64,000 nt of DNA from Acetoanaerobium noterae (GTDB lineage Bacteria > Bacillota > Clostridia > Peptostreptococcales > Filifactoraceae): NCBI RefSeq assembly GCF_900168025.1, contig NZ_FUYN01000007.1, positions 1-64,000 on the forward strand. Reading direction: 5' to 3'. Positions 1-9,156 of this stretch are shown here, piece after piece. The position numbers and the translations under genes were made by a program. Every line of letters starts with the position of its first letter. The stretch's first letter is position 1. Under the pieces are notes generated by a model, which worked only from the letters and a program-made list of their open reading frames with translations, ran no database searches and was not told where the DNA came from.

Positions 1-1
1 A

Positions 2-493
2 ACAGCGATTAACAATGAAGTTACAGAACTTAAAGCAGAAATTGATGCAATCAGTACAAGATCTGAGTTCAATACTCAAAAACTATTGGACGGTAACTTC
101 ACTGGTAAGAGAATTCATATAGGTGCTAATATAGGTCAAGGTATAACAGTTGGAATATCTGCGATGAATACAACTGGCTTAGGAATTAATGGTACAACTG
201 TAGCAACACAAACTAATGCTAACACTGCTATATCTACAGTTAATGCGGCATTAGAGAAGGTATCAGCTCAAAGATCTAAGCTTGGAGCTATCCAAAACAG
301 ACTAGAACATACAATTAAAAACTTAGATAACTCAGCAGAGAACTTGCAAGCAGCAGAATCAAGAATCAGAGATACTGATATGGCTAAGGAAATGAGTTCA
401 TTTACTAAGAGTAATATTCTTGCTCAAGCATCTCAAGCTATGTTAGCTCAAGCAAATCAATTACCACAACAAGTATTACAGTTATTAAGATAA
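2..493 (+). CDS. fliC: Flagellin, C-terminal part (5' end outside window)
   Basis: The reading frame is open from base 2, before the first in-frame TTG, so this is the tail of a longer flagellin, the filament subunit exported through the flagellar type III system. About 163 residues are visible: the end of the N-terminal D1 region ([14 protein letters not shown]), a short variable part, and the conserved C-terminal D0/D1 helices ([47 protein letters not shown]). It ends in LLR and is followed at once by a terminator. The next genes are glycosyltransferases, which suggests its product is glycosylated. It differs clearly from the second flagellin at 36867-37733. Confidence 0.96.
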   Translation, partial: TAINNEVTELKAEIDAISTRSEFNTQKLLDGNFTGKRIHIGANIGQGITVGISAMNTTGLGINGTTVATQTNANTAISTVNAALEKVSAQRSKLGAIQNRLEHTIKNLDNSAENLQAAESRIRDTDMAKEMSSFTKSNILAQASQAMLAQANQLPQQVLQLLR

Positions 494-508
494 TTTAAAA
501 CTATAAAG

Positions 509-537
509 AAAATCGGCAGAAATGCCGATTTTTTTAT
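509..537 (+). terminator. Rho-independent terminator of the first flagellin
   Basis: Eight-base-pair stem AATCGGCA (511-518) / TGCCGATT (523-530) with a GAAA loop, preceded by A residues and followed by a run of T. It lies 16 bases after the flagellin stop, so the flagellin is probably transcribed apart from the glycosylation genes. Confidence 0.9.
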
Positions 538-636
538 TATAGATTTAAAAAGTCTCAATAGATTAAAAGCAAATAATTCTTGCCGGGTAGTGAGATATTT
601 TTACTATAAATAAAAAAATAATAAGCAGGTGGTATA

Positions 637-2568
637 ATGTCGTATAAATTAAGCATTTGCATGATGGTTAAGAATGAAGAAATCCATATAGAAAGATGCC
701 TTGAATCTATAAAGCCTATTGTTGATAGGACTGATGTAGAACTCATAATAGTAGATACGGGTTCGACAGATAAAACTGTAAGTATTTGCAAGAAATATAC
801 AGATGAAGTATATTTTAAAGAATGGTTTGATGATTTTTCAGGGATGAGAAATATTACCATATCATATGCTACAGGAGAATGGATATTTATACTTGACGCA
901 GATGAAACTATGGAAAAATATGATGAATTGGAAAAGTTCTTAGATTCTGAACCTAATGAAACTTTAAAAAATAAAACGTATTCAATTACAGGCAAAAACT
1001 ATACTAATTTAAACAATCATGATTCATATTCGATATTCCCTACTATGAGGTTATTTAGAAATGACGGAAACTTTAGATATGAAGGGACTGTTCATAATCA
1101 ACCAAGATTTTCACCACCTGTTGGAAAACTAGATATAATTATAGGACATTACGGTTATGTTGTAAATGATAAAGAGATTATGGATAGAAAGTTTAATAGA
1201 ACTGTAGCCTTGCTTGAAAAAGAATTAAAAAGTGATCCTAATAATTTATACTATCTATATCAATTAGCAGTATCTTATAATATGCATGGCGAAGTAAGAA
1301 AATCGTATGAAATTTCCAGTAAAATATATAACCAATTTAAGAAATTAGATAGAGATAGACAATTAATGGGTTTTAGTGTAATAACAAATCATCTATCAAA
1401 TTGCATGACATTAAATAGATATAATGAATTAATAGAAGCTTCTAAGCTTGCCATTAATATAAGAAAAGACTATATAGACGGATTTTATTCATTAGGCCGA
1501 GGATATGAGAGATTAGGAAATTATTCATATGCAGAAAAATATTATGAAAAATACTTGGAATTATGCAAGAATTATGAAAAACTTGCTATTTCGAAGGATC
1601 ATTCTATAGCTTTGTATAGGAATAATATCACGGACAATATGAATGTGAAATTATTCCTAGTTACATTATATTTAGATACTGAGAAATACGATAAAGCTTT
1701 ATTATATCTAGAAACTTTAAAATATAATATTAGTACAATTAAACTATACATTAGTATTTTTATAAAATTAAAAAATTATAGTGAAATATTTAATTTATAC
1801 GAAAAAATAAAAGATAGTGACACAGAAATAATATCATACTTTATAACATACTTAGAAAATGAGATTTTGGATTTAGATTTTAATGAAAAGAAAAGTATCT
1901 ACAATTATTTTTTAAACAATGATGATGAATATTCTATTTACTCTAATTTTATGATTACAGATGACCTAGAAGTAGAAAAAAAATGTAATTTGGCGAAAAG
2001 AATTATAGATGTAAAAGATAGAAATAATAATGATATTTTGGTTGTTCCTCTAAGCTATTTGATGTTAATTAAAGGCTTTGATTTGAAGTTGTTTTCAAAT
2101 ATGAATAAGAGAGTAGTTTTTTCGTGTGTTAATTATTTTAAGGAGAATAACTACACAGAGCTTTATTTGAGATTAGATGAATGGCTAATGAATATAGATA
2201 TAAGAAAGCTTAGGATTAAGGAAGTTAGTGCGCTTAAGAATTTATTTGAATCTAAGTTAATTCTTTTGCTGAATGAATATAAAGGAACTGGCATAAAAAG
2301 CTTTATTAAAGATAATATTAATATGTTTGACAGGTATTTGGAAGTAGGAATGATTTTTATAAATGAAATATATAACCTAAATGCTATAACTATGAAGTAT
2401 GAGTTAATAAATGATTCTGAGTCAAAATTCTTATTTTTGATGAACATTTATAGAACTAATAAATCTAAAGGAAATACAAGTGTAGCATTTATGTACTATA
2501 AGTTAGCGGCCCAGGCATATCCAGACATGGCAGATTTTCTTAAAGAATATATTGATATTGAAGTTTAA
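637..2568 (+). CDS. GT2 glycosyltransferase with TPR repeats
   Basis: A 643-residue cytoplasmic glycosyltransferase that probably adds a sugar to flagellin. The N-terminal 230 residues are a GT-A fold of family 2: start SICMMVKNEE, nucleotide-binding DTGSTDKT at 40-47 and the metal-binding DADE at 87-90. Then come helical TPR-like repeats (for example LYYLYQLAVSYNMHGE and DGFYSLGRGYERLGNY). This GT2-TPR layout is that of SunS-like and flagellin or S-layer transferases. A ribosome site AGCAGGTGG precedes the ATG. The C-terminal 300 residues are helical and not recognised. The gene is very AT-rich with many ATA and AAT codons, unlike the downstream housekeeping genes. The acceptor is inferred from position only. 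Confidence 0.85.
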   Translation: MSYKLSICMMVKNEEIHIERCLESIKPIVDRTDVELIIVDTGSTDKTVSICKKYTDEVYFKEWFDDFSGMRNITISYATGEWIFILDADETMEKYDELEKFLDSEPNETLKNKTYSITGKNYTNLNNHDSYSIFPTMRLFRNDGNFRYEGTVHNQPRFSPPVGKLDIIIGHYGYVVNDKEIMDRKFNRTVALLEKELKSDPNNLYYLYQLAVSYNMHGEVRKSYEISSKIYNQFKKLDRDRQLMGFSVITNHLSNCMTLNRYNELIEASKLAINIRKDYIDGFYSLGRGYERLGNYSYAEKYYEKYLELCKNYEKLAISKDHSIALYRNNITDNMNVKLFLVTLYLDTEKYDKALLYLETLKYNISTIKLYISIFIKLKNYSEIFNLYEKIKDSDTEIISYFITYLENEILDLDFNEKKSIYNYFLNNDDEYSIYSNFMITDDLEVEKKCNLAKRIIDVKDRNNNDILVVPLSYLMLIKGFDLKLFSNMNKRVVFSCVNYFKENNYTELYLRLDEWLMNIDIRKLRIKEVSALKNLFESKLILLLNEYKGTGIKSFIKDNINMFDRYLEVGMIFINEIYNLNAITMKYELINDSESKFLFLMNIYRTNKSKGNTSVAFMYYKLAAQAYPDMADFLKEYIDIEV

Positions 2569-2635
2569 AATGCAAACTATATAGAAAGATAGATTGTTTT
2601 ATTTGTAATAAGAACGTTATTTTAGGAGGCATATT

Positions 2636-4984
2636 ATGGTTGATGTATCTTTTAAAGTAAAGAAAAAAATAGAAGAGTTAATAGGTATAGGTGAAATTGA
2701 TACTGCAAAAAAATTACTTCAAGAATATTATAAAATAGGAAAAGATGACTTTGAATATTATTCTTATAGTGGGGTTATTAAGCTTATAGAAAATGATTTT
2801 GAATCCGCAATGTATGATTTTAAAACAGGGTTATTATATAATGACTTAGACTTTGACTTAAACTATAATCTAGCCTTTGCATATGAAAATATTGGCGAAT
2901 ATAGCAAAGCGCACTGGCATTATAAAAGATGTACAAATCTTAGGAGCATGGGCAAAACAGAAGTAGAATTAGTAAATAAAATTAATGATTTAGAGAAAAA
3001 TAATATAATTCAATACCATAACTATAATAAAAAAATTGTATTTTTTGTCAAACATGGTATGGATTCGTTCTTAGGAGAAGTGGTAGATAATATTTCTAAG
3101 GAGTATAATGTTTTAAAAATTATAGTAAACGATTATAGCCAAATTGATTTAGGTATGAGTTGGGCTGATATTTGCTGGTTCGAGTGGTGCGACGAACTTA
3201 TGATTTATGGAAGTAATCTTGGTGTTGCTAAAGATAAAACTATAATATGTAGACTTCATAGTTATGAAGCATTTACAGAGTATGTATATAAAGTAAAATG
3301 GAGCGTAGTGGATAAGGTCATATTCATTTCTGAATCTATACGAGATTATGTTATTGAATCTGTGAAAGAAATAGATAAGGGAATAACGTCTGTAATACCT
3401 AATGGAATCAATTTAGATAAATGGACTTATAGTAAACGTAAACAGGGATTTAATATAGCATATGTAGGATACATTAATTACAAAAAAGGCCCTATGCTTC
3501 TTCTCCACGCATTTAAGGCCATTTATGATACTGACAATAGATTTATGTTATATATTGCTGGAAAATTTCAAGATGATAGAGATGTTTTATATTTTGAACA
3601 AATGATAAAAGAGTTTGGATTAGAGAATAATATCATTTTTGAAGGATGGCAGGATAATCTGGATGATTGGCTGGAAAATAAAAACTATATTATTTGTACA
3701 AGTATACTAGAATCACAAAATATGAGTGTAATGCAAGCCATGGCTAAAGGGATAAAACCATTAATTCATAATTTTGTAGGAGCTAAATACATATATAATA
3801 ATGATATCATTTGGAACTCAATTTATGAAATTATAGAGATGTTAAATTCTGAATATGATTCAGAATCTTACAGAGAGTTCATTAATAAAGGATATTCTCT
3901 TGATAAACAAATTTTTAAAATAAAAGAACTTATTATTTCTTCTAAAAAAAGTTGTAACTTACTACAAATGCCTTTAGTAACAGTTGGCATTGCAAATTAC
4001 AATTATGGGCGCTTTTTGAAAGACTGTATAGATTCTATATTAAACCAAGAATATAGTAATTATGAAATTATTATTGTTGATGATTGCTCAACAGATAATT
4101 CCCAAAAAATAATTAGAGATTACGTAATGAGCTATACTAATATTAAATCTATAATACATAAAGATAATATGGGTACAGCTGTGTTTGCTTTTCAAGAAAT
4201 AATAAATAGTGCTAAAGGAGAATATTTTATTTTATTATCAAGTGACGATTATTTAGCAAATAGCACTGTAATATGTGATTTAATTAATAATTTTATTCTT
4301 AATCCAGATGTAGATTATATATATGGAAACCTCAATTTAGTTGATGAAGATAGAAATATAAATACAATTTGGAAGTATTCAGATTATGACGGATATATGG
4401 TGATAAAGCATACTTTTGAAAATTTTGGTTCGGGACTATTGCCAATGACTGTAGGGATTCACAAAACGGATTATTATAGAAAAAATAACAAGACATGGTA
4501 CCATGATTCAAATAATATAGTTTCAAGTGATGTTCTTAATACATTGGTAAATATTAGAGACGGATGGAATTTTAAACATGTGGATATTACTGTTATAAAC
4601 TACAGAAAACATCACAATAATACCACTTTAAATTTTAAAGAGAGGTTAAAATCGATTGTTAGTGTTACAGAATTTATTATAAATAATTTTATTCTAGGCA
4701 AAAATAGATTATTATTAGAAGACATTCAATCTCAAGATGATTTGCTTTTTTATATAATAAACCACTATTATGAAATGTTATTATACTATTATAATAATAA
4801 TTGGAGTCCTTTTGGACAAACAAATAATAAAAATGCTGTTTTACATAGTGAGTATTTTATTCCTATTATTAGAATGATAGATTGGTATATTTCAAAGCTG
4901 ATAAAACCAGATAGTTATAAAGATAAGATAGCTGATATGGTTCAAGAATTAGAACAAATAAAAGGAGAAATAAATGATAAATAA
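2636..4984 (+). CDS. Bifunctional glycosyltransferase: TPR - GT4-like - GT2
   Basis: A 782-residue protein carrying two glycosyltransferase modules. Residues about 10-115 form TPR-like helices. Residues 135-435 are a GT-B fold of family 4 (VIPNGINLDKW near 253-263, YVGYINYKKGP near 277-286, an E-rich C-terminal site ESQNMSVMQAMAKG near 359-372). Residues 447-700 are a GT-A fold of family 2 (VTVGIANYNYGRFL, then VDDCSTDNS at 481-489). One chain could therefore add two successive sugars. AGGAGG precedes the ATG at good spacing. The 3' end overlaps the next gene by 11 bases, so translation is probably coupled. AT-rich like its neighbours. Confidence 0.87.
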   Translation: MVDVSFKVKKKIEELIGIGEIDTAKKLLQEYYKIGKDDFEYYSYSGVIKLIENDFESAMYDFKTGLLYNDLDFDLNYNLAFAYENIGEYSKAHWHYKRCTNLRSMGKTEVELVNKINDLEKNNIIQYHNYNKKIVFFVKHGMDSFLGEVVDNISKEYNVLKIIVNDYSQIDLGMSWADICWFEWCDELMIYGSNLGVAKDKTIICRLHSYEAFTEYVYKVKWSVVDKVIFISESIRDYVIESVKEIDKGITSVIPNGINLDKWTYSKRKQGFNIAYVGYINYKKGPMLLLHAFKAIYDTDNRFMLYIAGKFQDDRDVLYFEQMIKEFGLENNIIFEGWQDNLDDWLENKNYIICTSILESQNMSVMQAMAKGIKPLIHNFVGAKYIYNNDIIWNSIYEIIEMLNSEYDSESYREFINKGYSLDKQIFKIKELIISSKKSCNLLQMPLVTVGIANYNYGRFLKDCIDSILNQEYSNYEIIIVDDCSTDNSQKIIRDYVMSYTNIKSIIHKDNMGTAVFAFQEIINSAKGEYFILLSSDDYLANSTVICDLINNFILNPDVDYIYGNLNLVDEDRNINTIWKYSDYDGYMVIKHTFENFGSGLLPMTVGIHKTDYYRKNNKTWYHDSNNIVSSDVLNTLVNIRDGWNFKHVDITVINYRKHHNNTTLNFKERLKSIVSVTEFIINNFILGKNRLLLEDIQSQDDLLFYIINHYYEMLLYYYNNNWSPFGQTNNKNAVLHSEYFIPIIRMIDWYISKLIKPDSYKDKIADMVQELEQIKGEINDK

Positions 4985-5936
4985 TAAAAAAATTTTATTG
5001 ACTGGTGGAGCAGGATTTATAGGAAGCAAACTTTGTAGCATTTTATGTGAGAAGAATGAAATTTTAATTTATGACAATTTAAATAGAAATTCAATAAAAA
5101 ATACAGATTTATTATTTCGTGATAATGTTACGCTAGTTCAAGGAGATATACTAGACTTTGAAAAAATAAAGAATACAGTTGAAGAATTTCAGCCAAATAT
5201 TGTAATTCACTTGGCAGCAATAGCGGGGATTGACACAGTTATAAAAAGCCCAGTTAGCACTATGAAAGTTAATATGATAGGAACATATAATATTTTAGAA
5301 GCGTTAAAAATTAATATGAATAATTTAGAAAAAGTCGTAGATTTTTCAACATCTGAAGTTTTTGGATCATATGCTTATAAGGTTAATGAAATGAACACTA
5401 CGAATTTGGCTCCTGTTGGAGAAGCCAGATGGACATATTCGGTATCTAAGCTAGCAGCAGAGCACTTATCTCATAGCTTTTATAAAGAATATAAAATGCC
5501 TGTAATTACGGTAAGACCTTTTAATATTTATGGACCGGGACAAGTTGGAGAAGGTGCGATTCATCAGTTTGTAGCAAGAGCAATTTCAAATGAACAAATA
5601 CAAATACATGGAGATGGAGATCAAATCCGTTCTTGGTGCTATATTGAAGATTTTATACAAGGTATCATGCTTTGCCTAGAAAAAAAAGAAGCAATAGGTC
5701 AGTCGTTTAATATAGGTAATCCAAGAGCAACAATTACAATCGCAATGCTAGCAGAAACTATAAAGAGAGTTGCTGCTTCTAGTTCTGAAATAATATATGT
5801 AAGTAAGAATTATGTTGATGTTGAACTAAGAATACCGAGTATAGAAAAAGCAAAAAAATTGTTAGGATTTAATCCGAAGTTTGGTTTAAATGAAGGGCTA
5901 AGAAATACAATTGATTGGTATAGAGGGAGAATATAA
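4974..5936 (+). CDS. NAD-dependent nucleotide-sugar epimerase/dehydratase
   Basis: A 320-residue extended short-chain dehydrogenase acting on a nucleotide sugar. It shows the NAD-binding TGGAGFIG at 10-17, STSEVFG near 125-131, the catalytic Tyr-x3-Lys pair (Y155, K159 in TYSVSK) and RPFNIYGPGQ. The family covers 4-epimerases, 4,6-dehydratases and UDP-glucuronate decarboxylase-like enzymes; the sequence alone does not tell which. Because the next gene is a DegT aminotransferase, a 4-keto sugar intermediate for amination is the likely product. Start ATG overlaps the upstream gene and follows AAAGGAG. Overlaps the next gene at TAATG. Confidence 0.85.
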   Translation: MINNKKILLTGGAGFIGSKLCSILCEKNEILIYDNLNRNSIKNTDLLFRDNVTLVQGDILDFEKIKNTVEEFQPNIVIHLAAIAGIDTVIKSPVSTMKVNMIGTYNILEALKINMNNLEKVVDFSTSEVFGSYAYKVNEMNTTNLAPVGEARWTYSVSKLAAEHLSHSFYKEYKMPVITVRPFNIYGPGQVGEGAIHQFVARAISNEQIQIHGDGDQIRSWCYIEDFIQGIMLCLEKKEAIGQSFNIGNPRATITIAMLAETIKRVAASSSEIIYVSKNYVDVELRIPSIEKAKKLLGFNPKFGLNEGLRNTIDWYRGRI

Positions 5937-7039
5937 TGATTAAATTAGCTCAACCACATTTTGATAATAATGAGTATAATGCTGTAAAAAAAGTACTGGA
6001 TTCTGGGAATCTAGTTCAAGGAAAGTTTGTAAATGAATTTGAAAAAAAACTATCAGAATATATTGGAATAAATCACACAATAGTTGTTTCAAATGGAACA
6101 GCGGCATTACATTTAGCATTATTGGCTCTTGATATAAAACCAGAGGAAGAAATAATTGTTCCAGCATATACATTTCCGGCTACAGCAAATGTGGTGGAGC
6201 TTATAGGAGCAAAGCCTGTATTTGTTGATGTAGATTTGAATTCACTATGCATAGATACTAATTTAATTGAAAGTAAAATAACTAAAAAAACACGGGGAAT
6301 TATTCCAGTTCATGAATTTGGGCATCCAGCAGATATGGATAAGTTAAAAAAGATATGTGACAAATTTAACATCCATTTAATTGAGGATGCGGCGTGTGCA
6401 TTAGGAAGTAAATACAAAAATAAAAAAATTGGCTTGTTTGGAGATTTATCGTGTTTTAGTTTCCATCCAAGAAAATCAATAACTACAGGTGAAGGGGGAG
6501 CAATCTGTACTAATAATTCGTTTTATGCTGATAAACTTAGAATTATGAGGAATCATGGAATTAGTTATATAGATAATAGAATTGAATTTGTAGCTCCAGG
6601 GTTTAACTATAGGATGACAGATATACAAGGAGCTTTAGGCGTAGAACAATTATGTAAAATAGACAAATTAAATAATACTAGAATTAATTTGGCAAAATAT
6701 TACAATAAGCTATTAAAAGGTTTAAAACAAGTGACTTTTCCACAAGAAAATTGTGATTTGTATAATACATATCAAACATATCATATTTTAATTAATGAAG
6801 AGTATAACAGAGATGATTTAATTATTTTTTTGAAAAAAAGTGGGATTGAATGCAATTATGGAGCATATGACTTGATTTCTCAGCCTTTTTATAAAAATAA
6901 ATATAATAATAGTAGCAACAACTATAAAAATTCAAATTATGCATTTAAGCAAGGACTTGCGTTACCTTTGCATAGCAATTTAAATTACAGAGATATTGAT
7001 TATATAGTAGGTCAATTAAAACAATATTTTACAAAATAG
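5936..7039 (+). CDS. DegT/DnrJ/EryC1/StrS PLP sugar aminotransferase
   Basis: A 367-residue PLP enzyme that transfers an amino group, usually from glutamate, to a keto nucleotide sugar. Visible are SNGTAALHLAL near 52-62, the PLP-contacting EDAACALGS near 150-158 and the Schiff-base lysine K180 in HPRKSITTGEGG. Length is normal for the family. The start ATG overlaps the stop of the epimerase gene (TAATG), so the two are translationally coupled and probably work in sequence to make an amino sugar. It is distinct from the second aminotransferase of this class at 12133-13266. AT-rich. Confidence 0.88.
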   Translation: MIKLAQPHFDNNEYNAVKKVLDSGNLVQGKFVNEFEKKLSEYIGINHTIVVSNGTAALHLALLALDIKPEEEIIVPAYTFPATANVVELIGAKPVFVDVDLNSLCIDTNLIESKITKKTRGIIPVHEFGHPADMDKLKKICDKFNIHLIEDAACALGSKYKNKKIGLFGDLSCFSFHPRKSITTGEGGAICTNNSFYADKLRIMRNHGISYIDNRIEFVAPGFNYRMTDIQGALGVEQLCKIDKLNNTRINLAKYYNKLLKGLKQVTFPQENCDLYNTYQTYHILINEEYNRDDLIIFLKKSGIECNYGAYDLISQPFYKNKYNNSSNNYKNSNYAFKQGLALPLHSNLNYRDIDYIVGQLKQYFTK

Positions 7040-7048
7040 GGGGGGTTT

Positions 7049-8110
7049 ATGAAAACTGTAATAATTAGATATCCAGATGATGAAATAAAATATAGACGTT
7101 TTTATCAAAATATGACTATTCCATTAGCTCAACATTCTTGGGAATGGCAGTGTGTTATAGCAAATTGGCCTACAATAGAGTGGAGCGCATTAGCTTTATT
7201 AGACTGTGTTGGAGAAATAGAAGCATGCATTCCGTTTGGATGTATAAGTAATTCAATCGGAAAAATAATCATGTCTTCACCTCTTCCGGCTAGTTATGGA
7301 GGAGTACTACTCTCTAAAAAAGCAAATCCAGAACATTGCTATAAAAGATTATTAACAGAGTTAATTGAATATGCAAAAAAAAATGGAATTGATTTAATTT
7401 CAATTTTTACTTCACCATTTAGAGAAGACTATCATATGTACAAAGAGTATTTTATGCATGATTATGAATTGTTAAAAACATATCAATATATTGATATTAA
7501 TAAAAATGAAGTTGAAAATCTCATGAATCGTAATATTAAGAGAAACTTAAAAAAATCATTACAGAATAATTTGATTTTTTTTCAAACTCAAAATCCTTCT
7601 AAAGATTTAATTGATGAATGGTATAACAAAGTTGTACTACCAAGATTTTATAACAAAGGTGCTAATATTCCAGACATAAAATTATTTTATTTAATTGCTA
7701 GTTACCTAAAAGATTCTGGAATGTTTAAATTTTCTTATATTCGCAAGAATAAAGAAATGGTTTCTGGTGGGGTTAATTTATATGGTTGGAGTGAAGATAT
7801 TTATTTAAGAGTTAGTAACCAGAATGGACTTGAACTCGGAGCAGGGGTTTTGTTTGATTATTTAAGTATAAAAGATGGCGAATATAGTAATATTTCTTAT
7901 ATAAACTTTCAATCATCACCAACTAGAGATTCGACTTCGTTTAAATATAAACAGCAATGGGGATGCCAAGAAAATCCATGTTACTATTTGGTGAAGGTTA
8001 TTACGGATGTTAGGAAATTTACGAAAATCAATATTGATATGATTTTAAAGCAGTTTCCTTATTTTTTTGTTTTGCCATACGATGTATGGAATAATAGTAA
8101 TTCTATTTGA
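7049..8110 (+). CDS. FemAB/GNAT-like transferase
   Basis: A 353-residue protein resembling the FemAB and lipid II:glycine glycyltransferase-like group, which has two GNAT-type domains. Supporting stretches are the N-terminal QHSWEWQCV, the central RNIKRNLKKSLQNN, YIRKNKEMVSGGVNLY and a late YINFQSSPTRDSTSFKYKQQWG, which match the usual order of a ligand loop, a core strand and an end motif. Family members move amino acids or acyl groups onto amino groups. Next to a sugar aminotransferase it may acylate or aminoacylate an amino sugar of the flagellar glycan. That is inference. A G-rich ribosome site (GGGGGG) lies 4 bases before the ATG. Confidence 0.6.
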   Translation: MKTVIIRYPDDEIKYRRFYQNMTIPLAQHSWEWQCVIANWPTIEWSALALLDCVGEIEACIPFGCISNSIGKIIMSSPLPASYGGVLLSKKANPEHCYKRLLTELIEYAKKNGIDLISIFTSPFREDYHMYKEYFMHDYELLKTYQYIDINKNEVENLMNRNIKRNLKKSLQNNLIFFQTQNPSKDLIDEWYNKVVLPRFYNKGANIPDIKLFYLIASYLKDSGMFKFSYIRKNKEMVSGGVNLYGWSEDIYLRVSNQNGLELGAGVLFDYLSIKDGEYSNISYINFQSSPTRDSTSFKYKQQWGCQENPCYYLVKVITDVRKFTKINIDMILKQFPYFFVLPYDVWNNSNSI

Positions 8111-8131
8111 TAAAAAGGAGGATTTTATTTT

Positions 8132-9049
8132 ATGAATGACTATAAAGTGAAAAACTTTCCGGATATTACACATGTTGAGACCACAAATGTTTGCAATCTA
8201 AAGTGTATACATTGTCCGCAAAGTGATTTAAGCTCGATTCCTAATTATGAGCCTATATATATGGAATTGGATATTTTTAAAAGAATAGCTATGGAAATTG
8301 GCAAGCATAATGGAATATTAAGATTAACTCCAGACGGGGAGCCCCTGATACACAGAGATTGGATTAAACAAGTGGAGTTAGCATTAAGTTCAGGTGTAGA
8401 TATTTTTTGTTTTAATACAAATGGAATTTTACTTTCAGATGAAAATATGGAGATTTTATTTAAGACAACTGAAACTAAAGTCGTTATAGAAATAAGTATT
8501 GATGCATTATATCCAGATACATATAAAAAAATACGTGGTGGGGATTATTCAAAATTAATGAAAAATATTTTTACATTACTAAATGAAAAAAATAAAAGGA
8601 GTGTTAATAATATTAAAGTAATGGTTTCGTGTGTAATTCAACCAGAACTAGAAAATCAAGAATATCAACAATTTGTTAAATTTTGGGAACCATTGGTAGA
8701 CAAAGTAATAACTAGACATTATGTAGATACTAAAGGATTAACACCTCAAAAACCTGAAGTACAATTCATACCTAAGAAGAGGTGGCCTTGTCCAGTGGTT
8801 TTTACAAGATTAGTTATAGGAATGGATGGTAAAATTAGATTTTGTCCAGATGATTGGCTTAAAAAAAGTGTAGTTGGAGATATTAATAAAGATACAATAG
8901 AAGAAATATGGAAATCAAAATACATGAATAATCTTAGAGCGTCTCACATGAATGAAATTTTTGATAATGCTTTATGCAATTCATGTACTGATTGGTCAGT
9001 GATAAGGTTTGGGAATGACTATGTTAAAGCTTTAAAAGATTTATTTTAG
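8132..9049 (+). CDS. Radical SAM protein with SPASM-like C-terminus
   Basis: A 305-residue radical SAM enzyme. The cluster-binding CxxxCxxC is C21, C25, C28 (CNLKCIHCPQ), followed by DGEPLIH, a GGE-like motif. The C-terminal third has further cysteines (RWPCPVVF, IRFCPDDW, LCNSC) and VVGDINKDTIEEIWKS, the usual SPASM/Twitch wording, so one auxiliary 4Fe-4S cluster is likely. These proteins modify peptides, sugars or carry out dehydrogenations; the substrate here is unknown. A strong AAAGGAGG precedes the ATG. It closes the AT-rich part of the island; a 107-bp gap follows. Confidence 0.82.
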   Translation: MNDYKVKNFPDITHVETTNVCNLKCIHCPQSDLSSIPNYEPIYMELDIFKRIAMEIGKHNGILRLTPDGEPLIHRDWIKQVELALSSGVDIFCFNTNGILLSDENMEILFKTTETKVVIEISIDALYPDTYKKIRGGDYSKLMKNIFTLLNEKNKRSVNNIKVMVSCVIQPELENQEYQQFVKFWEPLVDKVITRHYVDTKGLTPQKPEVQFIPKKRWPCPVVFTRLVIGMDGKIRFCPDDWLKKSVVGDINKDTIEEIWKSKYMNNLRASHMNEIFDNALCNSCTDWSVIRFGNDYVKALKDLF

Positions 9050-9156
9050 TACAATAAAACATAAGGTTAGCATATTATCTGGATCTATGGGTATTGCTTT
9101 GTATTTATAAAAGAATAGTACTATGTTTTATTTCAATAAAACTATGGAGGCATTAG

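Noticed and set aside
9053-9132. 11-base inverted repeat AATAAAACATA / TATGTTTTATT as a mobile-element end or terminator
   Set aside because: The arms are 58 bases apart, simple AT-rich sequence, no target duplication, transposase or T tract.
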